From: Gemmatimonadales bacterium UBA2982 | Lineage (GTDB): Bacteria > Gemmatimonadota > Gemmatimonadetes > Longimicrobiales > Gaopeijiaceae | Direction of reading: 5' to 3' | Assembly: GCA_002347035.1 (NCBI GenBank) | Contig: DEAM01000023.1 | Coordinates: 2,898-32,513 of the forward strand | DNA: 29,616 nt | Shown here: in pieces, positions 7,080 to 15,093 of the stretch | Position numbering within the stretch: position 1 is the first letter of the stretch | Layout of the letters: the number at the start of each line of letters is the position of its first letter | Translations under genes and position numbers: made by a program | Notes under the pieces: generated by a model | The model's input: the letters and a program-made list of their open reading frames with translations, nothing else | Databases searched by the model: none | What the model was told of the DNA's origin: nothing

Positions 7080-7760
7080 ATGCCCGCACGGTCTTATGGA
7101 AGGCTCCGGTTCATCCTTGGGTTCGCATTGTTCTTCACAGCTCTTTGGTTTCTCTGGGATACCCCCCTCGTGTACCCCCTCAAGATCTTCGTCGTCTTGC
7201 TGCATGAGGTTAGTCACGCCGTGGCAGCTGTAGCTACAGGAGGGACGATCGATAGGATCACACTCGATCCGCGAGAAGGAGGTGCGTGCTACTGTCCCGG
7301 CGGAAACGCCTTCCTGACCCTGAGCGCAGGCTACCTAGGGAGTCTGCTCTGGGGTGGACTGATGTTCATAGCCGCCACTGCTGAACGCGTCAAAACAGAG
7401 TGGGTGAACGGGCTTATCGGGGTACTCGTTATCGGACTGACCATGCTCTATGTGCGCTCAGAATTTGGTTTTGTGTTCGGCTTGCTCTTCGGGTTAAGCA
7501 TGATCGGCGTATCTCAAAAGCTGGCCCCAATGCTAAACCGCACCCTTTTGCTGACACTTGGCCTCACTAGCGCACTCTACGCGATACTCGATATCAAGAG
7601 TGACATCTTGGACCGCCCGGAGGTCCGCTCAGATGCGGCAATGCTCTCCGACATCACAGGTGTTCCAACCCTCGCGTGGGGTACTTTATGGATTTTGCTT
7701 GCCATTGTGTTCTGCTTCTGGATGCTTCGCCGAGCCTACAGGGACGCCGCGAACACTTAG
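7080..7760 (+). CDS. M50B-like membrane metalloprotease
   Basis: A 226-residue integral membrane protein. After a first hydrophobic segment comes VVLLHEVSHAVAAVATGG, the HExxH zinc site of M50 proteases (residues about 42-46), then CYCPGG and LSAGYLGSLLWGG, which matches the M50B layout. Several more membrane segments follow, and a C-terminal stretch ISDVTG-like (SDITGVPTLAWGTLW) before the last helix. This is the compact family without a PDZ domain. Its substrates are unknown; the general role would be intramembrane proteolysis or regulated cleavage. Its position after a PPIase lipoprotein hints at envelope quality control (inference). Confidence 0.88.
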   Translation: MPARSYGRLRFILGFALFFTALWFLWDTPLVYPLKIFVVLLHEVSHAVAAVATGGTIDRITLDPREGGACYCPGGNAFLTLSAGYLGSLLWGGLMFIAATAERVKTEWVNGLIGVLVIGLTMLYVRSEFGFVFGLLFGLSMIGVSQKLAPMLNRTLLLTLGLTSALYAILDIKSDILDRPEVRSDAAMLSDITGVPTLAWGTLWILLAIVFCFWMLRRAYRDAANT

Positions 7761-7975
7761 TCTTCAAAACTCCATAATGCATTGTCTGCCGTTGGCCTCA
7801 GATGCCCTGAATCGTAGTCCGGTTCCCTGCTCTTGCATCCCCCATGAGTATCCTTGTATCATGGCGGCGATCGGAGTAAACCCTCTGATCTGGGCCTCAA
7901 CCAGCACCCCAGATGGGTACTGATTGTTGGACCGCGGGTCCTGAGCCCGCTGGCGCTCCGCCCTATGTTGAACTG

Positions 7976-7992
7976 AAAAAAGGAGGTGATCC
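7976..7992 (+). promoter_or_regulatory. Full-length anti-16S match (extended Shine-Dalgarno)
   Basis: AAAAAAGGAGGTGATCC is complementary to essentially the whole 3' tail of bacterial 16S rRNA (GGATCACCTCCTTT), about 13-14 consecutive pairs. An ordinary ribosome site uses 4-7. It is followed by TTG after 6 bases counted from AGGAGG. It is not the end of a 16S gene on the opposite strand, because the flanking sequence does not match 16S. Confidence 0.6.
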
Positions 7993-8055
7993 TTGTCTAG
8001 TCCGAGTACCCTGTCCAGCCTGGCACGGGCAAGCGATCGCCGGAGAGGCTTCTAA
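7993..8055 (+). CDS. Possible 20-residue peptide, TTG start
   Basis: From TTG at 7993 the frame reads MSSPSTLSSL then ARASDRRRGF and ends with TAA. It is Ser-rich first and Arg-rich at the end (Asp-Arg-Arg-Arg-Gly-Phe), with no membrane segment. The only reason to call it is the exceptional ribosome site at ideal spacing plus a terminator 67 bases after the stop. Function unknown. The anti-SD match could instead belong to a non-coding RNA that binds 30S subunits. Confidence 0.35.
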   Translation: MSSPSTLSSLARASDRRRGF

Positions 8056-8121
8056 GCCGAACCGTCTGATCTAAATCACTGTTCGCGCCGTACCCGGCCA
8101 TCGCGCTGGGCTGCGACAGTT

Positions 8122-8161
8122 AGACGCCACCAGAGTAGTTTTCTGGTGGCGTCTTCTTTTT
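8122..8161 (+). terminator. Intrinsic terminator of a short plus-strand transcript
   Basis: AGACGCCACCAGA (8122-8134) pairs perfectly over 13 bp with TCTGGTGGCGTCT (8142-8154) around a 7-base loop, and is followed at once by TCTTTTT. The T-tract exists only in the plus direction, so this terminator does not serve the minus-strand gene that ends at 8180. Confidence 0.85.
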
Positions 8162-8179
8162 CATGCCGAGCATACCTAC

Positions 8180-8761
8180 TCAGCCGAACCAGGCTGGTGC
8201 ATTTCCGGCTTTCCACTTGATGTTGCACCCCACGCTTGGACGCTGTTCTGGTGAGGGGCAATCACCGGCAACAACCGCATCGCACGCGCTACGAAGATCT
8301 TCGCCAGTAATGGGTATATCTGTGTCCGGGCGGCTCCCATCAAACTGTCCACGGTAGACTAGCAGCCCGTCCAGATCGTAGAGGAAAAAGTCCGGGGTAC
8401 ATGATGCCTCGTAGGCCTTAGCAACCTCCTGAGACTCATCATACAAATACGGAAAAGTGTATCCGCGAGACTCGACTTCCTCAGCCATAAGATCCGGGTG
8501 GTCGTTAGGATAGTTGGTGACGTCATTAGAGCAGATCCCTACAATCGCCAACCCTTTTTCTTGGTACTCTCGGCCAAACGCTGCCAACTCATCTGCCAGG
8601 TGCTGCACAAAGGGGCAGTGGTTGGATAGAAACATGACAAGAAGCGCGCGATCACCCCTGAGGTCAGTCCTAGAAACCTCTTTCCCAGTAGCTGGGTTGG
8701 GGAGTGTGAAATCAGGTGCAGGTGTTCCCAGCACGGCCATCGTCGAAGGAACTTTAACCAT
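8180..8761 (-). CDS. Thioredoxin-fold AhpC/TSA-type protein with CPFVQH motif
   Basis: A 193-residue cytoplasmic protein (no signal peptide). APDFTLPNPATGKEVSRTDLRG leads into LLVMFLSNHCPFVQHLADEL, where the usual peroxiredoxin or CxxC site is replaced by a single Cys in NHCPFVxHL. This marks a common subfamily annotated simply as thioredoxin family protein. Then come IVGICSNDVTNYPNDHPDLM, YTFPYLYDESQEVAKAYEASCTPDFFLYD with the cis-Pro (CTPDFF), and a C-terminal extension with two more Cys. Peroxidase activity is not established for this subfamily. The ATG at 8761 has GGAGG 6 bases upstream. It lies 14 bases after greA and is likely co-transcribed. Confidence 0.92.
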   Translation of the reverse strand: MVKVPSTMAVLGTPAPDFTLPNPATGKEVSRTDLRGDRALLVMFLSNHCPFVQHLADELAAFGREYQEKGLAIVGICSNDVTNYPNDHPDLMAEEVESRGYTFPYLYDESQEVAKAYEASCTPDFFLYDLDGLLVYRGQFDGSRPDTDIPITGEDLRSACDAVVAGDCPSPEQRPSVGCNIKWKAGNAPAWFG

Positions 8762-8775
8762 TGTGAGCCTCCATC

Positions 8776-9270
8776 TTAGTCACCATGTCCGTCCGACTCT
8801 TCAAGCTGCTGAGGAAGGGTCGTGAGTTCGAGAATCTTGTAGCGCCGGTCACCTCTAGGCAGCTGGACGGTTACCTCCTCCCCCTTAGCGCCTCCCAGCA
8901 GTCCTTGGCCGATTGGCGACGCCAAAGAAACCTGTCCCGCGTCGAGATCTATAAAGTCCCCAGCCGTGATCGTGAATGTGAAGTCCTCCCCGAGTTCCAA
9001 ATCCTTTATAGTCACCCGTGAACCAAAGCCCACGGTATCGTAGGCCATTTGGTCAATGTCTATTTTCGAGAGGTCAGTCATTCGCGACGTCAGATGATTC
9101 AGCCTAGCTTCAACAAACGCCTGTCGTTCCTTAGCTGCCTTGAACTCGGCGTTCTCACGTAGGTCGCCGTGTTCCATAGCAGTCTTAATGCGAATCGGAA
9201 GCTCTCTAGTAAGCTCCTCGGTCAGCCGAGCGATCTCAGCTTCGATCTTGACGCGGATCTCATCCAGCAT
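8776..9270 (-). CDS. greA: Transcription elongation factor GreA
   Basis: The ATG at 9270 gives 164 residues, the usual GreA length; the longer frame from 9330 adds 20 residues partly encoded by a G+C-rich inverted repeat. The N-terminal coiled-coil hairpin shows EIARLTEELTRELPIRIKTAMEHG then DLRENAEFKAAKERQAFVE, containing the acidic tip (Asp and Glu in GDLRENAE) that reaches into the RNA polymerase channel to stimulate transcript cleavage. The C-terminal FKBP-like domain shows VGFGSRVTIKDLELGEDFTF, SPIGQGLLGGAKGEEVTVQLP and YKILEL. It rescues backtracked polymerase. Confidence 0.96.
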   Translation of the reverse strand: MLDEIRVKIEAEIARLTEELTRELPIRIKTAMEHGDLRENAEFKAAKERQAFVEARLNHLTSRMTDLSKIDIDQMAYDTVGFGSRVTIKDLELGEDFTFTITAGDFIDLDAGQVSLASPIGQGLLGGAKGEEVTVQLPRGDRRYKILELTTLPQQLEESDGHGD

Positions 9271-9488
9271 ATCGTCCCACAATACCTGTTTAGAAACGAA
9301 ACGCCGCCCCGCTACGAAGGGAGGCGGCATGCGGTTTTAGCATATCGTCCAAAATGGACGAGCGGAAGCACCTCGTGGTAGTAGTGCTAGGGGAGCCGCA
9401 GAAAAGTATGTGACATTTCAGCCGTTCGGAACGTCATAATACCTAAGAAGAGGTAAGTTGCGTTTCACTCGGCAAAAATGAGGGTATG

Positions 9489-10304
9489 ATGATTCCTAGG
9501 AACATCGCCATTGGCGGTCTGACTCTTTGCGCTGCAACGGTCCTCTCGGGCTGCGACGATGCAACCGCGCTAGACAGCATCTATGACGCAGAGCTACGTG
9601 ACCTTGCCCTGGTCGCAGCTGATGCAACGCTCGAGGAAGTAAACACCATGCGCCGGCCTTACGGATTTGATGCCGGACCGCCAGGACCAGGTGGGCGGCC
9701 TCAGGGACCAGGCGGTCCCGGCAAGCCCGGCGGAGGCTTTGGTCTAGGTGAGGGACATTCAGGCACAACCACCAAGACCTTCTACGACGCGGACGGTACA
9801 GAGCAAGATGCCTACGACGAGCTAGCGACCGAAAGAATTGAAGTAGAGACCGTCATCGAAGGCGGAGTCTCGCGTGAAGGCTGGTCTGCCTCCGTCCGCC
9901 GTGATCGTAACATGGTTATCACGGGCCTTACTGGTGAAGAGACCCACCGGACTCATAATGGAAATGGTACTTCGACAACTAGCCGTAGTAGACACACAGA
10001 TGAGGGCGAACGCAGTTATAACATGACCAGCTCCTTCAATTTTGTGGACGTCGTGGTCCCCATTCCGGGTTCTGATCTGCGGTACCCTGTATCAGGTACC
10101 ATTAGTCGATCAATGACTGGCACGAGAACGGATGCTAACGGGACCCGGACCCGGTCGATGGAAATGACAATAACCTTCGACGGAGATGAGACTGCGAATG
10201 CGGTAGTCAACGGTGAAGAAGTTCAGATCGACCTTTCGGCGCCGAGGGATCGCAAACCCTGGAAGGGTAAAGGACCAGGAGATCGGCGTCGGCAAAAACG
10301 CTAA
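9489..10304 (+). CDS. Lipoprotein with Pro/Gly-rich linker, unknown function
   Basis: Two tandem ATGs (9486, 9489) follow GAGGG; the second has the better spacing. The 271-residue product has a lipoprotein signal (MIPRNIAIGGLTLCAATVLSGC). An acidic helical part follows, then a Pro-Gly-Gly-rich linker at about residues 60-95, and a beta-rich domain dominated by Thr, Asp and Arg (TKTFYDADGTEQDAYDEL, ITGLTGEETHRTHNGNGTS, TRTDANGTRTRSMEMTITFDG). It ends in a very basic tail (WKGKGPGDRRRQKR). Repeated -T-R-x-x-N-G-x-G- strands suggest a self-repeating beta structure. I do not recognise a named family. The upstream gap 9271-9485 contains a small hairpin at 9346-9360 but no gene. Confidence 0.8.
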   Translation: MIPRNIAIGGLTLCAATVLSGCDDATALDSIYDAELRDLALVAADATLEEVNTMRRPYGFDAGPPGPGGRPQGPGGPGKPGGGFGLGEGHSGTTTKTFYDADGTEQDAYDELATERIEVETVIEGGVSREGWSASVRRDRNMVITGLTGEETHRTHNGNGTSTTSRSRHTDEGERSYNMTSSFNFVDVVVPIPGSDLRYPVSGTISRSMTGTRTDANGTRTRSMEMTITFDGDETANAVVNGEEVQIDLSAPRDRKPWKGKGPGDRRRQKR

Positions 10305-10407
10305 TCGATCCTTAGCTAGTAGCTGGGGGTTCCTTCCATCACCTAGGTCTCTCGACCGGCAACGGTCAAGACTGACTCCATCTAACGATTAGAAAGAACT
10401 CGGAGGC

Positions 10408-10899
10408 CTATTCCCTAGGGTCTGATTCGGCCAGAACCTGTTGTTTGCGTGCTTCCCGATCTGACTTGATGGACTGTCTGATTTCGCTATTAGCTAGACC
10501 GAGGATCTGCCCAGCCAGTAACGCGGCATTTACTGCTCCAGCCTTACCAATTGCCAGCGTGGCTACGGGCACCCCACGCGGCATCTGAACGGTGGAAAGC
10601 AAGGAATCTAGTCCATCTAATGACCAACCCTTCATCGGCACACCAAGAACTGGGATCGTCGTCTTGGAAGCTAGAACACCTGCAAGATGGGCCGCACCAC
10701 CTGCTGCAGCGATGAGCACTTGGACACCCCTTTCTTCAGCGGTTGCCGCATAGTCAGCAGCCTCATCCGGCGTTCTATGCGCGGACATCACATGTACTTC
10801 GCACGGAATGCCCAAGCTTTCGAGTGTGGAGACCGAGTGGGTCATTGTACCCCAGTCGGACTTAGAACCCATGATGACCCCTACCAAAGCCTTTGCCAT
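10408..10899 (-). CDS. purE: N5-carboxyaminoimidazole ribonucleotide mutase PurE (class I)
   Basis: The ATG at 10899 is chosen over the upstream frame because it starts the family sequence MAKALVGVIMGSKSDW. The 163-residue product shows the whole PurE core: MGSKSDW (nucleotide phosphate binding), EVHVMSAHRTP with the catalytic His region, QVLIAAAGGAAHLAGVLASKTTIPVLGVPM, and VATLAIGKAGAVNAALLAGQILG. It interconverts N5-CAIR and CAIR in purine synthesis. PurK is not in the window. It is followed only by a short gap to the convergent lipoprotein gene. Confidence 0.96.
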   Translation of the reverse strand: MAKALVGVIMGSKSDWGTMTHSVSTLESLGIPCEVHVMSAHRTPDEAADYAATAEERGVQVLIAAAGGAAHLAGVLASKTTIPVLGVPMKGWSLDGLDSLLSTVQMPRGVPVATLAIGKAGAVNAALLAGQILGLANSEIRQSIKSDREARKQQVLAESDPRE

Positions 10900-10994
10900 C
10901 TTGCATCGCCTCATTCTTGTGCTCAAGGGGCGGCACGTTGATAAAAGCCGGCTCTCGGATCAAGAGCTGCTGCCTCAACGAACCTGCCGCTGAA

Positions 10995-11000
10995 ATTATA
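10995..11000 (-). promoter_or_regulatory. Possible -10 element of a purE promoter
   Basis: On the minus strand a perfect TATAAT lies in an AT-rich patch just after the tyrS stop, 95 bases upstream of the purE ATG. No good -35 box is visible at 17 bases, so the call rests on the -10 alone and on the 115-base gap between tyrS and purE. Confidence 0.25.
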
Positions 11001-11014
11001 ATTAGAACGTGTGG

Positions 11015-12304
11015 TCAGCCCCGAATCGCGACGAGGTGGTAGTGCTTCTTACCCTTCCTAATCAATATGAAACGCCCACCAATCGAATCATCCATAGTCA
11101 GGGTTCGTGACACCTCAGAAACACGCACATTGTTCACATAGAGACCACCACCCTCAATCGATCGACGTGCTTCCCCCTTCGAACTCGAGACGTTTGACTC
11201 GGTGAGCAGATCAACTAGTGATTCGCCTTCGCCGTCTAGTTTCTGCTTAGCTATCTCCGAAGACGGCACCTCTGCAAAGATGTCGGCCACATCGTCGGCA
11301 CTAAGTCCTTCCACGCCGCCGCCAAACAAAGCCCTGGTCGCTTCCTGGGCCTTCGTCACTCCGGCCTCACCGTGCAGACGACGGGTTACATCGTCGGCGA
11401 GTGCTCGTTGAGCGGCTCTAGCCTGCGGTTCTGCCTTAAGAGAGTGCGAAAGCTCTTCGATCTGTCCCGGCTCAAAGAGCGTAAAGTATTTGAGATATCT
11501 GATGACATCTGTATCGTCGACGTTGATCCAGTACTGGTAAAATCGGAAGGGTGAGGTCATCTCCGGATCCAGCCAGATCGTGCCCTCCTCCGTCTTCCCG
11601 AACTTTGTGCCGGAAGCCTGGGTGATGAGCGGACAAACCACACCGTAGGCGCGTTGGCCCTCGTCACGCCGCACTAGATCTATCCCTGCGGTAATATTAC
11701 CCCACTGGTCACTCCCACCCATTTGGACAGTGCAACCCTCAGTGCGGTACAGCTCCAAGAAATCGTAAGACTGAAGGAGCGCATACGAAAACTCAGTGAA
11801 AGAAATACCCATCTCTTCATCGGATACCCTTCTCTTCACAGACTCTTTTGCCAAAAGCTGGTTCACCGAGAAATGCTTTCCGATATCGCGAAGAAAGTCG
11901 ACCAAAGGCAACCCACCCAACCAATCAAGATTGTTCCTTATCCGAGCCGCGTTGGACTTCACACTGAAATCCAAGAAATGCTCAAGCTGTGTCCGGATCC
12001 CCTCAGCGTTCTCACCCGCAGTTTCCTTGTTCAGAAGCTGCCTCTCCGAAGTCTTTCCGGAAGGATCACCTATCAGACCTGTGCCGCCACCAACCAACGC
12101 TATGGGAGTATGGCCCGCGCGTTGAGCATGTACGAGACACATCACAGGCAACAGGCTCCCAATATGCAGACTGGAACCCGTGGGATCGAATCCGATATAT
12201 ACGGTCCTAGGCTCTTCCGAGAGGTGCTCCTCGGCCCCCTCTGTCATATCCTGGAGCAGCCCCCGTGAGCGAAATTCTTCTAAAACCAGCTGGCGAGAAG
12301 CCAT
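11015..12304 (-). CDS. tyrS: Tyrosyl-tRNA synthetase
   Basis: A 429-residue class I synthetase of normal length. YIGFDPTGSSLHIGSLLPV contains the HIGH box (LHIGS). TGLIGDPSGKTSERQLL, the Tyr-binding part FSYALLQSYDFLELY and GGSDQWGNITAGIDL follow, and the second signature is KFGKTEEGTIWLD (KFGKT in place of KMSKS, normal for bacterial TyrRS). The C-terminal S4 RNA-binding domain shows SSKGEARRSIEGGGLYVNN and FILIRKGKKHYHLV. It charges tRNA-Tyr. The ATG directly follows the TAG of the upstream gene (TAG|ATG), so translation is coupled. Confidence 0.98.
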   Translation of the reverse strand: MASRQLVLEEFRSRGLLQDMTEGAEEHLSEEPRTVYIGFDPTGSSLHIGSLLPVMCLVHAQRAGHTPIALVGGGTGLIGDPSGKTSERQLLNKETAGENAEGIRTQLEHFLDFSVKSNAARIRNNLDWLGGLPLVDFLRDIGKHFSVNQLLAKESVKRRVSDEEMGISFTEFSYALLQSYDFLELYRTEGCTVQMGGSDQWGNITAGIDLVRRDEGQRAYGVVCPLITQASGTKFGKTEEGTIWLDPEMTSPFRFYQYWINVDDTDVIRYLKYFTLFEPGQIEELSHSLKAEPQARAAQRALADDVTRRLHGEAGVTKAQEATRALFGGGVEGLSADDVADIFAEVPSSEIAKQKLDGEGESLVDLLTESNVSSSKGEARRSIEGGGLYVNNVRVSEVSRTLTMDDSIGGRFILIRKGKKHYHLVAIRG

Positions 12305-12832
12305 CTACCAGCCCTCTCGCTCCCTAAGACTTGTGATATGCGCTTCGTGATGTGGTGAGTGCCATCCAAAAATTTCTAGGTACCTGTCAACTGTGAGCAT
12401 CCCGTGACGGGGGTGCTCAAGCTTCCGATCGAACTGCTCCGCGTTCAAGGAACGCAGAAACGAAACCCATCGAGAATGAAGCCCGTCTAGGATGGCCAGT
12501 GATGCTTCAATCGGAGCTGATTTTCCGTCGGCAAGCTCCGCCCAGACGGCTGGCTGGTATGTCTGGATCGCGGGACAGTCCTGGGTGACTGCCATCTTAA
12601 ACCAGAAATACGCAATTAGATGTGAGTCCACGAGATGATGGACAACTTGTCGCACGGTCCATCCTCCATCCCGATATGGGGTGTTCAACTGTTCCTCAGT
12701 GAGGCCGGCCACGGCCTCACGCATGTTACCAGGATGCCCCTCAATAGCAGCAATCCTAACCGTGCGCTCTTCCGCGGTAAGTGCTCGACCGACTGATGGC
12801 AGCCGACCTATTGGGTACTTGAGATCTTCCAT
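12305..12832 (-). CDS. DinB/YfiT-family putative metal-dependent enzyme
   Basis: The product of 175 residues starts at the ATG at 12832, which begins MEDLKYPIGRL, the usual start of YfiT-like proteins; a GTG at 12844 adds four residues. Family features are the opening YPIGRL, IEGHPGNMREAVAGL, GGWTVRQVVHHLVDSH (first metal His), the middle YQPAVWAE and the C-terminal GWHSPHHEAHI (two further metal His). DinB-fold enzymes include thiol S-transferases (for example bacillithiol transferase BstA); activity here is inferred only. The stop codon abuts the tyrS start. Confidence 0.9.
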   Translation of the reverse strand: MEDLKYPIGRLPSVGRALTAEERTVRIAAIEGHPGNMREAVAGLTEEQLNTPYRDGGWTVRQVVHHLVDSHLIAYFWFKMAVTQDCPAIQTYQPAVWAELADGKSAPIEASLAILDGLHSRWVSFLRSLNAEQFDRKLEHPRHGMLTVDRYLEIFGWHSPHHEAHITSLREREGW

Positions 12833-13137
12833 ATGACGCACCAAAGCATTTGAGGTTTTCTACAAGCGTAGTTTAACCTCGATGCCCTCTGTGGACACTC
12901 CTTATCTCTACCAAATCTTCCGTTGTGTTACAACAGTAGATTCAAGAAAAACTGCCCAATTTTGACCTGGGCTTAGGCCTACTACTCCATAGCATTACCC
13001 ACAATTCGGGATCCAGATATACCTATAACCCGAACGGCTGGCTGGACCTGATAAAACTCACCCAGAGATAGTAACCTTTAAAATCTGTTATATAAGTTTT
13101 TATTGCTAAATAACTGTTTAACATATTTATTACAGTT
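12833..13137. other. AT-rich divergent intergenic region with several small inverted repeats
   Basis: No gene is seen on either strand. It must hold the promoters of the minus-strand dinB-like/tyrS unit and the plus-strand CGNR gene. Visible structures are GAGGTT/AACCTC enclosing CTAC/GTAG at 12852-12880, GTTGT/ACAAC near 12923-12935, GCCCA/TGGGC near 12946-12964 and TTCGGG/CCCGAA at 13005-13034. The last 70 bases are very AT-rich, unlike the surrounding sequence. No clean -35/-10 pair was found. Confidence 0.5.
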
Positions 13138-13737
13138 ATGTATCCGCATATTCTAAGGCCTGAGGAGCCGTACGGCTTAGTCCTGACATTTCTGAATACA
13201 CTCGAAATCGAGCGCGGTGAACTAGTAGACACCATAAACGGCCCACGAGAGCTGCGTGAGTGGCTGACTAAAGCGGGACTTATCCATGACGAGAGGTCTC
13301 GTGGCTGGCTTGAATGCGCCCCCGTTTTACGTGAGATCCTCCTCGAGGCACACGCTCTTCGCGAAGACCTCCTCCGTTTAGTAGAAGCTTTCAGCTTAAG
13401 AGAAACGATCTCTGGGTCGGCACTTTTCGGACTGAACCGAGTTCTTGGGGTAACTCGTGCATCGGTGAGCCTCGTCATTACACCTGAGAAAACGACATTA
13501 GCTCGCCATGATTGGGCGAGTGCCCCCTTATCCGTCTTGGCACCAATTGCTTTAGATGCCGTGCACCTGCTGACAAACACTGATCCGACACGTACTCGCA
13601 GATGTGCCGCACCTCAGTGTATTAGGTGGTTCGAGGACACGAGTAAGGGAGGCCGAAGGAGATGGTGCTCTATGCAAACCTGTGGAAACCGTGCCAAAGC
13701 GGCAAAGCACCGCCGTCGGCTGTCATCCAACGCCTAA
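13138..13737 (+). CDS. CGNR zinc-finger protein with ABATE-like N-terminus, probable transcription regulator
   Basis: A 199-residue protein. The N-terminal half matches the ABATE layout: LVLTFLNTLEIERGELVDTINGP, LREWLTKAGL, LREILLEAHALREDLLRLVEA. The C-terminus carries the CGNR zinc finger: RRCAAPQCIRWF (C156, C161), RRRWCSMQTCGNRAKAAKHRRR (C177, C182) with the CGNR signature at 182-185 and a basic helix. The architecture is that of stress-linked DNA-binding regulators; the ligand is unknown. The ATG has no ribosome site and follows a very AT-rich leader, suggesting a weak or leaderless start. The target is not evident; the YHYH lipoprotein follows on the same strand. Confidence 0.93.
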   Translation: MYPHILRPEEPYGLVLTFLNTLEIERGELVDTINGPRELREWLTKAGLIHDERSRGWLECAPVLREILLEAHALREDLLRLVEAFSLRETISGSALFGLNRVLGVTRASVSLVITPEKTTLARHDWASAPLSVLAPIALDAVHLLTNTDPTRTRRCAAPQCIRWFEDTSKGGRRRWCSMQTCGNRAKAAKHRRRLSSNA

Positions 13738-13920
13738 AACTTCAAGTTCTAGGTGGTCTTTCCAGGGCACCAACTCCGTGCCTCCTATTTCACCAAGCCC
13801 AAGAATGGAGCCTTAAAGACTATTTTACTTACCCACTCATTCGGTTTTTAAACAGGATGACCTGGTTCGGTGTTAGTAGAATATGAACAGAAAAGTCCGC
13901 CTTCTGAGAGAGTTAAAATT

Positions 13921-14886
13921 ATGCTGAAGCCAAGAGTGAGAAGAGTCACCGCTTCTAGCTCCGAAGCTCATCTTCTTGCCTTGCTCATCTTTATGGTCGG
14001 ATGTACCGATTCCCTTAGTATGGACCTCGAATCCCCGGACCAGGACTCAGCCGACTTGTCGGAGTATTTCATTGCCCCTGAAATCTGTTCAGACGGCATG
14101 GGTCCCGATTGTACCCAGCTTCGTTTAGGCGACTCAGAACTAACCACCCTGGCTCCTGAACGGGGAAAGCTTTATGCCTGCAGCCCTGGGAACCCAGGGG
14201 CGCCGGGAAGTAACCAGAGCAAGATCACTTGGATTGATGACACGAACAGCACCTGGAATTTACTAGCCAAACCCTTTCTTCCAGAGGGATTGTTCTCACC
14301 CTCAATCGGCACCTCAAGTGTTATAGAAGCAGGGTCGAGTCGTACGGTTTCTGGGAATAATTTACCGGTCGATGGTAAGATCGGAGACTGGCCAATGACT
14401 AAGTATCCCGCACTCAGTGCTATCGACCCTAATCCCGGCATTCCAGCTGAAAATAATTTCAGCTTTACTCTTCAGGTAAATCCCACTGAAGCCTTAACTC
14501 CATCTTGTGTTTCTCTTGGCCCCATAGGCATCACACTTAATGGAGTTGTGTTTTATAACGCAGTGGACGGCCGGGGGAACGACGCGGTTGCCCACGAGAT
14601 TGTGGATGTGTACGGCGGACATCCAGCGCAGTCGGACTATCACTACCACTTCGTTCCGTGGAGACTTGATGAAGTGCCTACTTTGGACACTGGACATTCA
14701 GGATTGGTAGGCTATATCCGTGATGGTTTTGGGATTTATGGATACAAAGGCGTCGGCGGGGAAGAGCTGAGTAACGATGACCTAGATGAATGCCACGGTC
14801 ACTCCCATGCCCCCATTGGTTATCACTACCACGCCACTATCGAATATCCCTATACCATAGGGTGCTATCGAGGGACACCGATCTGA
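13921..14886 (+). CDS. YHYH-domain lipoprotein
   Basis: The product has 321 residues from the ATG at 13921, preceded by GAGAGAG; an in-frame GTG at 13870 would add 17 polar residues before the signal. The signal peptide ends LLALLIFMVGC (lipidated Cys at 28). The YHYH domain fills the C-terminal two thirds: GPIGITLNGVVFYNAVDGRGNDAV, then DYHYHFVPW, HSGLVGYIRDGFGIYGYKG and ECHGHSHAPIGYHYHATIEYPYTIGCYRG. Two YHYH copies and HGHSH suggest metal binding. The family is common in marine bacteria and has no assigned function. The 183-base gap before it shows no gene. A+T seems higher here than in its neighbours. Confidence 0.92.
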   Translation: MLKPRVRRVTASSSEAHLLALLIFMVGCTDSLSMDLESPDQDSADLSEYFIAPEICSDGMGPDCTQLRLGDSELTTLAPERGKLYACSPGNPGAPGSNQSKITWIDDTNSTWNLLAKPFLPEGLFSPSIGTSSVIEAGSSRTVSGNNLPVDGKIGDWPMTKYPALSAIDPNPGIPAENNFSFTLQVNPTEALTPSCVSLGPIGITLNGVVFYNAVDGRGNDAVAHEIVDVYGGHPAQSDYHYHFVPWRLDEVPTLDTGHSGLVGYIRDGFGIYGYKGVGGEELSNDDLDECHGHSHAPIGYHYHATIEYPYTIGCYRGTPI

Positions 14887-15093
14887 CGCCGAGCTCTCGC
14901 TCCGCTATTAATCTCTCATGGCTAGACGGTCCCCTAACTCCTGGCTATCCAATCCCTCCTATAGCGCAGAATGACAATCAAGAAGCTTGCCAAGGAGAAG
15001 GGAGAAATGCGCTAGGCACTACACAGCCTCCTTGCCGTTAAGCCCTCCAGACCGTAATACGAGCGTTCGAGATGCTAAATCGGAGGTATAAAT

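Larger units (their letters stand above)
7761..8179 (+). other. 419-base stretch without a secure protein gene
   Basis: Bases 7761-7928 show no convincing frame on either strand. At 7929-7941 GGACC/GGTCC forms a short hairpin. From 7976 there is a perfect extended Shine-Dalgarno, a 20-codon frame and, at 8122, an intrinsic terminator on the plus strand. Together these indicate a short plus-strand transcript ending near 8161. The next plus-strand gene is more than 1.3 kb away, so this is not an attenuator of a downstream operon. Confidence 0.6.

Noticed and set aside
7976..7992. 3' end of a 16S rRNA gene on the minus strand
   Set aside because: Only the anti-SD tail matches; the bases that should form the conserved 16S end before it do not.
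9271..9330. 20-residue N-terminal extension of GreA
   Set aside because: GreA normally begins just before the coiled coil, and this stretch is a G+C-rich inverted repeat, so it is probably untranslated.
12304..12305. Possible fusion of the DinB-like protein to TyrRS
   Set aside because: A TAG stop lies exactly between the two frames (TAG|ATG), so they are separate coupled genes.
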